A stretch of DNA of 64,000 bases from Ignelater luminosus (lineage: Eukaryota > Arthropoda > Insecta > Coleoptera > Elateridae): assembly GCA_011009095.1 (NCBI GenBank), contig VTPC01008766.1:1-64000 (forward strand), given 5' to 3'. Made by a program: the position numbers and the translations under genes. Of this stretch, positions 57,493 to 64,000 are shown piece by piece. Below the pieces are notes generated by a model. The model had not been told where the DNA came from, ran no database searches, and worked only from the letters and a program-made list of their open reading frames with translations. Positions within the stretch are counted from its first letter, which is position 1. Every line of letters begins with the position of its first letter.

Positions 57493-59174
57493 ATGGATGA
57501 ACCTACTTCAAGTCGACAAGCAGATCAAAAACAATGGAGGGAAAAGTTTTTGACGGAAGTTTTACAAAGTGAAAATAAAAAGTCATCTCATTATAATGTG
57601 TTATCATCAGACCAATATTTGAAACTCGTTGAACAAGTTGAAGATGCAGAAAAATGTGAAAAGAAAACACCATTACAACAAAGAAGATTGAAACGATTTG
57701 TTGTGCTAAAAATCGGGGATGTGAAAAAACTGATTGCGCGAACTGAAGGTAATATAAAATATTATCTTTCATCCGATGAACTTTATGATATTATTGACGC
57801 AGCTCATGTGGCTGTCGGCCACGGTGGCCGTGACAGAATGTTAGCCGAGACATCAAAAAAATATGCCAATATTACAAAAGAAATGATAAACCTCTATTTA
57901 TCTATGTGTAGTGTCTGTCATCGAAAGAAAACAAAGAAGAAAAGGGGATTAGTTTCTAAGCCTATTCTACATTCAGAAATGAATAGTAGGTGCCAAGTGG
58001 ATCTGATCGATTTTCAGACACAACCAGATGGAAATTTTAAATTTATTATGGTTTACCAAGACCATCTAACGAAATTTGTTTTGCTACGCGCATTACAATC
58101 TAAGAGAGCGACAGAGGTAGCCTACCAGTTGAATGATATATTCCTAACTGTAGGAGCGCCGTGCGTTCTACAATCTGACAACGGTAGGGAATTTGTCAAT
58201 AATGTCATAAGTGAGCTAGCTAGTCTTTGGCCAGAACTCAAAATTGTGCACGGAAAACCCAGGCACAGTCAAAGTCAGGGATCCGTTGAACGTGCAAATC
58301 AAGATATTGAGAATATGATAGGTTCTTGGATGAAGGACAACGTTTCAACGAAATGGTCAGAAGGCTTGAGATATGTCCAATTCATGAAAAACCGTGCCTA
58401 CCATTCAGGGATAAAACAATCGCCTTACAAAGCATTATTTGGAATAGAACCCAGAGTGGGACTTTCGACTTCCTCTTTGCCGGAAGAAATCATAAAAGAT
58501 ATTCAGGATGAAGAAGACTTGAAAAAGGTAATCGAAGAAGATTGCAATGTTAATCTGACAGAAGACAGTGATGATAACGTTGAAGAAGTAAGTAACCAAA
58601 ACGAAGTTTGTTCATCTGAAAATGAAATTCAGAAAGCTAGAAAAACTGCAGCAGAAAATCTTGTTAAACAAGCAAAGAAAATGAAAGCTACTTCTGACAA
58701 GTCTCATCCACCTGCCAACATTGGAGATAATGTGACTATACCGATTCCAGATGTTGACAAAGGCAAAGGTGATCGGAGAAACATCATTGGAGTTATTCTT
58801 CAGACAAATGACGAAGGTTTTTACAAAGTTGGCACCAAACATGGTGTACTTGAGAAACTATACTGCAGGTTTTGTTTTTTCTTATTAAATTATTTATCTT
58901 TCTTTTTGGAGCATTCATATTCTAAAGTAATATATTTTCTTTCAGATCAGAATTCGACGTTTGCAATCAAGCTGTTTTAGAAGTTGCAGATGTGAACCAA
59001 GGCTCTGAAATATCATTAAGGACTGCAGCTACGAGACATTCAGTTGGATCAGGCCAAGGTTTTGTGAGATGCAGTTGCAACAAAAACTGTTCCACGAACA
59101 GATGCAAATGCAAGAAAGCAATGATACTTTGCAATTCTAAGTGCCACCAAAGTACACCGTGTAAAAATAAATAA
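57493..59174 (+). CDS. Ginger2/KRBA2-like integrase-type transposase, two exons, intact
   Basis: Exon 1 is 57493-58868; a 77-bp intron (58869-58945, gttttg...ttcag) follows; exon 2 is 58946-59174. The product is 534 residues with no stop or frameshift. An HHCC zinc-binding module is visible (H105, H110, C139, C142). The retroviral-type integrase core has D170 (CQVDLIDF), D229 (LQSDNGREF) and E266 (SQGSVERAN). A Lys/Glu-rich acidic linker spans residues 335-400, and the exon 2 tail is Cys-rich (FVRCSCNKNCSTNRCKCKK and CNSKC), as in KRBA2-like proteins. I chose the second Met because MDEPTSSRQ begins a soluble protein, whereas the frame from 57469 adds a Phe-rich octapeptide. The D-to-E gap is 36 residues. 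Such enzymes cut and insert Ginger elements; KRBA2 relatives are known as domesticated copies. This copy may be active or in host use. Family naming is from memory. Confidence 0.88.
58869..58945 (+). other. 77-bp intron of the Ginger2 gene
   Basis: Donor CAG|GTTTTG, acceptor TTTCTTTCAG|A. Splicing joins YC(R) to SEFDVCNQ and opens the Cys-rich tail; reading through gives a Phe/Leu/Ser-rich stretch and a stop at 58980. Confidence 0.85.
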
Positions 59175-59179
59175 TTGAG

Positions 59180-59510
59180 GTACATAAAATTTTTGACAAC
59201 TCGAAGTGTAGTTATAATAATCGATTCTATGATTGTTTGTATTATCAATTATCTATTAGTTTTAACGACAAATCTTAATAATTTTAATAAGTATGATTAT
59301 TTTTCCAATTACGGAGTATTTTTTGTTCAGTTTACTTGATTCCAATTAGTACATTAAGATTTTGACAGCTCGAAGTGAAGTAATAATAATCGATACTGTG
59401 ATTGTTTGTATTAGGTACCATAATTGTTAGTACCATTAGTTTTAACGACAAATTATTATATTTTAATAAATAAGATTATTTTCCAATTACGGAGTATCTT
59501 ATTTTACCAA
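59180..59510. repeat. tandem duplication of about 169 bp after the Ginger2 gene
   Basis: gtacat...ttttgacaactcgaagtg (59180) recurs as gtacat...ttttgacagctcgaagtg (59349). Both units hold gattgtttgtatta, gttttaacgacaaat and ccaattacggagta. It lies inside the element, in the probable 3-prime UTR. Confidence 0.82.
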
Positions 59511-59563
59511 TAATAATTAAAATTTAATAAAATACCAATTTATTTTGCCTTTCCAGGTATTCT

Positions 59564-59611
59564 AAAATGTTTAGACAAGGCCATACCAGTTTATCCTGGG
59601 TGTGTACGTAC
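59564..59611 (-). repeat. right-end inverted copy of the Ginger2 subterminal block
   Basis: ccagtttatcctgggtgtgt pairs with acatacccaggataaact of 57228-57245. Confidence 0.78.
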
Positions 59612-59619
59612 TTTTTGAT

Positions 59620-60652
59620 TATCTTTTTTTTTGTGTTTACAGAAATCAAGTGTCAGAAAATGTAACATTTATGGAACGTAGGACTTCAAAGTTTAGTTCA
59701 GAATTTGTAATGAGAAAATCCCGAAAAAGATGCCTAATGTCCGTTACTGATAACTGATGATGTTCAATTCCGTAGCTCCACGTCGAAGATGGACAATTCG
59801 AACTAAACTTACCTTAAATGTTATAAGATAAAAGCTCACACTTACAGAAACTCTAAATATGTCTTAAAGATAGTAGAAACTAAAGAGCGCCAAAAGCTAA
59901 AAGTAAAAAAAACCATAAACCAACCCACGCAGCTTCTCGTAGGCTGATACCCTATATATAAGTGCCTCAGGGAATAACACCCTTTATATGGGCTCACCTG
60001 AATTGTTCACAGTAGACACTTTATTTATTAAAATACTCAAAATATGCCTACTGCTTAACGTTCTAGTTTCATAATTGATGATTACACAAGATCTTACTGG
60101 GGTGATAGACTTGATGCATCTTCACCTACCAAACAGATATTAAATATATAACAATCTGGAACCTGCTAGGCATTCAAGTACATCGATATTTCAAGCTAGA
60201 ATTACGTTATTCTTATACACAATAATTTGTTTATTTAAACCCTTCTAAGGATCCAACGGATGGCTTACACTATTTAAAAAGATAAGCACAAGTACACATA
60301 TAAAACCCCTTACAGGTATACTTTAATAAAGCACAAAAGGAACTTTACTTTAATTTATTAATTCAATGATAAAAATAGAAAAAAAGACAACAAAGACAGT
60401 ATAGATAAAGCAAAAACCTAAGTATTCACTCAATTAACAAAATTACGGTAAAAGGATAAATTTTGTAGTTGTACCCACAAATACTTTTTCAAAACGCTTC
60501 AATTTCCAAAATGCATATTTATAATTTGATTTTATTTGTTCATAAGTAACCGCAAACCAAATAATTGCTTTTAGTTTAACATAAATAAACAGAAACAAAT
60601 ATATAAAACTTAATTCTACCTTCGAACGTTCGTTTTTACAAAAACTAATTAT
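59620..60652. other. AT-rich stretch, nothing recognised
   Basis: No motif. The minus-strand frame 60443-60664 is Lys/Phe/Ile-rich noise next to the LTR start. Confidence 0.4.
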
Positions 60653-61722
60653 TGTAACGGTCAATTTAAATTTTAGAAGATTCTTTCAAAACTTTTAGAT
60701 TATTCTCTATACATCAATAAAATATGACCACAAATAATAATGTAATTCATTTTTTACGTACTAATTTTTGGGCTTTTTTCGGGATTTGCCAACTTGGGTC
60801 TAGAAGGGGTTCCCCAAAATAATAAATGATATCGGCCACAGGCTTCGAATGATTCGTTAAGCGATCGAAGCTTGCTGTCTCGCCGTCAAATTCGTAGCGC
60901 AAACGCTTGTAAACACTTCAGCATTAATTAAATTAGAGCATCTTCGAACCTGTTCTTAAAGGAACTCGTATTTAATCACAACACAGTGTAAGTAGTTTAT
61001 ACAGAGTAACAAAACGTCAATATCGCTGCATTCATGGCCAGTACACAAAATCTCTTTCTCGGAATACCGGCGGCAACTGACGACTGCAAAAATGCACCGC
61101 AATAATGAAAACTTTACGAAATTCGCTGTTAACGACACAATCTCCATTAAGGACCGCAACTGAATTGGGAACAAAACGAAATCTAGAAGTTCTTATCCAC
61201 TACATGTGAATTCTATGATTCAATCCGACGAGAATATCAAATTGTTTTTTCCAGGACCAGCCCCTAGCAGAACACTACGAGTATAATCAACAAAACTTAA
61301 AATTTTGAAATCACGGTAAATTTTGTATTAACAACGAATTCAAACGTATGGAGCAGGCTCGGCTTTACTGAAAGCCAAACCACGACGCGCCGAGAGGCCC
61401 TGAAATTTGTAGCGCATAAGTGATTCAGAAATAATGAAGAAGCCGGATATACACTGCATCATGAAACGAATACACGATGATATATGAATAATGGAAACAT
61501 ACCAAGTGTGATGATATTAAAAATTTAAACGTGATGATATAAAAAATGTAGTGATATTTGAAAATGATAAAAAAAATTTTGTTTTTTGGTTTTGATAAAT
61601 GTAATGACAGTAAAAAAATAAATAAATTAATATTGTCAAGCAAATAGCGTTTTAATAAAAAAATTTAAAATCAAACGAAGAAAAATAAGGACCCTGAGAA
61701 AAAGAGCTCTCCATATCATAAC
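60653..61722 (+). repeat. 5-prime LTR of a gypsy element, copy A
   Basis: The end is set by a primer-binding site 10 bases later and by a terminal cataaca. The start is my best guess (tgtaacggtc at 60653). The part from about 61030 to 61500 is homologous to copies B and C, including the string ccaggaccagcccc near 61254. Length about 1.07 kb if the start is right. The partner LTR lies beyond the window. Confidence 0.6.
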
Positions 61723-61732
61723 ATAAAAAAGT

Positions 61733-61750
61733 TGGCGTCCCAACGTGGGA
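61733..61750 (+). promoter_or_regulatory. primer-binding site, tRNA-Lys-like
   Basis: tggcgtcccaacgtggga matches, with one extra T, the TGGCGCCCAACGTGGG sequence complementary to the 3-prime end of tRNA-Lys used by many gypsy elements. It lies directly between LTR copy A and gag. Confidence 0.8.
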
Positions 61751-61789
61751 GGGCAAGTTAAATAAAAGACATAATTATCATTTTGTTAG

Positions 61790-63090
61790 TTGTCTTTTGG
61801 TAATGGAAAGATGTCAAAGCGAGGTAAATCGGTACATAGTAGAAAAAGGGACAAAAGAGAGGAAGAAAATATTGAAATTGAACAGATGGAAGAAGAAAGT
61901 ACAAGTATGGAGGAGATCATGGGAGATGTTGAAAAGGGAGATAAAGAGCAAAAAGAAATAAGACAACAACAACCAGATTTACTTAAAATATTATAAGAAA
62001 TGAAACAAGATCAAGATAAAGGATTTGAAGACCAAACTAAAAGATTTTAAGATCAAACTAAAAGAATAGAAGACCAAACTAAAAGATTAGAAGAGATTAA
62101 ACAAGATAATACTAAAAGATTTGAAGAAATCAATCATAATCAAGAGAAAAGATTTGAAGAAATTAAAAGAAAATTTGAAGATCATGAGAATAGATGGGAT
62201 AATATTGTTAAAAACATTAGAGGTGAAATACAAGAAGAGGTGAATAATAAGATAGATGAATGTCAGAATGAAATGCGTAGGAAAATAGAAAGACACCAAG
62301 AAGAAATTATCAACATGTTACAAATAAGGGATGCAGATATAAATGAGAAAATTAAGGAGCAAGAAAAAGCACAAGGAAACTACCAGCAGAATGTGAAAAT
62401 AGAATTAGAAAAAATAAACAAAAATGTTGAAGAGAAATCAACAGCAGGTAATCATGGACCAAGTCATTATTGTATATTAGATAGCGGGATTCAAAAAATG
62501 GCAAAATTCTCAGTAAACCACAAACGAATAAATCCAAAAATATTCATAAAGAATTTAACCTACCATTTGGACAATATAAAAAAGCAGATGTGTAAAATTT
62601 ATGATCACAGTGTTATAATGCAGAACATTAAATTGGTTTTAGCAGGGGATGCACAGAAGTGGTTCTATATTCACGAGGATGAATTTAAAAATTTTGATGA
62701 ATTTAGGAACGCATTTATAAAAAAATTTTGGGGAAGATATCAGCAAAGGGAAATAAAAAACAATTTATCGTATGGAAGATATGATCTCAAATATGGAACC
62801 ACGAGAGAAAAATATGCGTTAGATCGCTTTTATGTCATTCAACAACTGGATGACAAATTAGACACATCCGAAATCATACAGCAATTGGCAGAACATATTT
62901 TGACAATGATATATACCGTCACATTTACACAGCAAACATTCAAGAATTTGATGTGTTCTTAGAAATTTTAAAGAGTTACGACAAGGTAGACGAAAATAGA
63001 TACAAGAGATCCAATGCATACAAGGAAAACATAAATCCACATACTCCGGATGATCAACCAAGAACTTATTATAATAGATATAGTTAGAAC
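61790..63090 (+). pseudogene. gypsy gag with heptad-repeat coiled coil, lightly broken
   Basis: The frame begins MSFGNGKMSKRGKSVHSRKR or at the Met at 61811. An acidic stretch is followed, after a TAA at 61994-61996 and another near 62048, by repeated DQTKR-FE/IE/LE units encoded by short tandem repeats (61990-62150), a long coiled coil (to about 62440) and the retrotransposon gag core: HKRINPKIFIKNLTYHLDNI, LAGDAQKWFYIHEDEF, FRNAFIKKFWGRYQQREIKN (62520-62760). A frameshift near 62895 moves the remainder (DIYRHIYTANIQEFDVFLEI) to another frame, which ends in a basic Asn/Tyr/Lys-rich tail. No CCHC knuckle seen. Few lesions, so recent decay. Confidence 0.82.
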
Positions 63091-63419
63091 AATAATAACC
63101 TAAGGAATAATTACCAAAATAAAAGGTGTTATGAAAAAAATAGATTTGAGAAGAGAGATGACCAACAAAAAAATGAAAAATATTATTATAATAAAGATAG
63201 AACGGTAAATAAAGGGAAAGACAATTATGAAGAAAGAAAAATACCAATAAATTACAGTAAAAAAGAAATAACGGTAGAGGCAGAGGTACATGAGAAAAAA
63301 GCATTGAAAGAATTAAATAAAGTAAGGGAGGAGGATTTTTAAATACAAGTACCACGTTTAAATTACATTATTCACATCCCAAAGAATTTATAAATTTTCC
63401 GGAAAGTGGTACTGAAAAC

Positions 63420-64000
63420 GAAAATAAAATTATTCAAAATTTACCATTTGTCAAAATTTTAGTATATAACGTTGAAGTATCCGCGTTAATAGACACCGGT
63501 GCTCAGTCATCAATGTTAAATGAAGATTTAATACAAAAAAATAAAAAAACAGTTTCAAAGTCATATTATGTCTATAAAAAAGATAAATATTATATCAGCT
63601 AACGATAACAAATTTTCATCCATTACAAAATTAGTAAATACAAATATTAAAATAGGGAAAGTAGTTAAAAATGTTCAAATGGTAATCATGCCTCATATGA
63701 AGTTAGAATGTACATATATATTAGGTATTGATATATTAGAATTGTTAAATGTTAATATTGACTGTGAAAACAAGTGTGTAATGATTGACGGGCAAGTAAT
63801 AGAATGGCATGATTTAGATCAGAGAAGTGAGAATGATGAGGATGGTGAGTGTTGTAATAATAATCTTACAGTAATACCAGATAATATGAGTAGTAATTCA
63901 ATGATCAAAATAGAAAAATATGAATTAGATTCTAAAGAAGAATATATAAATGACATTGAATGTTTAATAAAACAAAATTTAGCATTAGTAAATGAAGAAC
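63420..64000 (+). pseudogene. gypsy aspartic protease and start of pol, runs off the window
   Basis: The frame at 63445-63600 reads KILVYNVEVSALIDTGAQSS, with an intact DTGA catalytic motif. After a one-base shift near 63560-63590 it continues KLVNTNIKIGKVVKNVQMVI and ECTYILGIDILELLNVNI, the ILGIDfL end typical of Ty3/gypsy proteases, then an acidic linker reading IEKYELDSKEEYINDIECLI, expected just before RT. The window ends there. The stop near 63600 is the only visible lesion in this part. Confidence 0.82.

Larger units (their letters stand above)
57103..59611 (+). mobile_element. Ginger2-type DNA transposon with intact integrase gene
   Basis: The left side starts near tgttaccggccaaacccg (57103) and carries three related blocks (57125-57160, 57179-57213 inverted, 57235-57271). 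The block gtacgcacatacccaggata (57222) recurs inverted at the right side, ending at 59611, with about 40 of 48 positions alike over the longer block. The outer tgttaccgg sequence has no counterpart on the right, so that end is either truncated or not a true terminus. No 4-bp duplication was found. In between lies a complete two-exon gene. Confidence 0.72.

Noticed and set aside
57218..59615. A 4-bp duplication at the Ginger2 ends
   Set aside because: ataa on the left and tttt on the right do not match; the termini remain undefined.
1..64000. CRISPR arrays, operons, ribosome-binding sites, rRNA
   Set aside because: No regularly spaced direct repeats with unique spacers and no prokaryotic gene layout; introns and insect-type transposons show eukaryotic DNA. 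No rRNA stretch was recognised. tRNA genes cannot be excluded by eye.

Overview
The window looks like nuclear DNA from an arthropod, most likely an insect. It is AT-rich and intron-bearing, has no prokaryotic gene organisation, and is packed with old and young transposable elements of families common in insects: RTE-like, Jockey-like and R2/NeSL-like LINEs, Ty3/gypsy, hAT, Tc1/mariner and Ginger2. I see no confident host gene. The only long intact coding sequence is a two-exon Ginger2/KRBA2-type integrase gene at 57493-59174. All assignments rest on reading motifs by eye; no database was searched.

Layout, 1-15 kb: a 136-bp tandem repeat (98-370); the C-terminal part of a restriction-like-endonuclease LINE on the minus strand (770-1490, continuing at 4391-4490), split by a nested RTE-type LINE at 1533-4379 with an 11-bp target-site duplication (TSD) and an (AACT)n tail; a DNA transposon at 6941-8171 with 17-bp perfect terminal inverted repeats (TIRs) and an 8-bp TSD that carries a decayed, poorly characterised arthropod protein; a minus-strand two-ORF LINE at 8380-12160.

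15-28 kb: a hAT element with exact ends (15221-17570) and a transposase gene broken by only a few lesions; a 353-bp tandem duplication (19261-19966); a mariner scrap; a 925-bp foldback element (21228-22152) flanked by TA; a Jockey-like reverse transcriptase (RT) fragment; and a complete-ended gypsy element (24307-27888, TSD attgc) whose RT N-terminal block is inverted in place and whose protease, RT and integrase active sites are all altered.

30-45 kb: two minus-strand LINEs (30010-32830 and 35440-38760), the first hit by a 698-bp GC-rich insertion with a 12-bp TSD; a hAT-like terminus; microsatellites; a solo gypsy LTR (42697-43059); a 140-bp sequence present twice; and two Tc1 copies arranged as a large inverted repeat (43318-44990).

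45-64 kb: three copies of one long LTR family (45048-45925 minus, 47380-47876 plus, 60653-61722 plus). The last is followed by a tRNA-Lys-like primer-binding site, a coiled-coil gag and a protease that runs off the window. Between them lie a Jockey fragment (47880-49465) butted against a minus-strand LINE (49480-51480), a gypsy RT scrap at 55.5 kb, and the Ginger2 element (about 57103-59611).

The elements do not work together as a pathway. The value of the window is its insertion history: nested insertions, exact target duplications, solo LTRs, inversions and one possibly still functional transposase gene.
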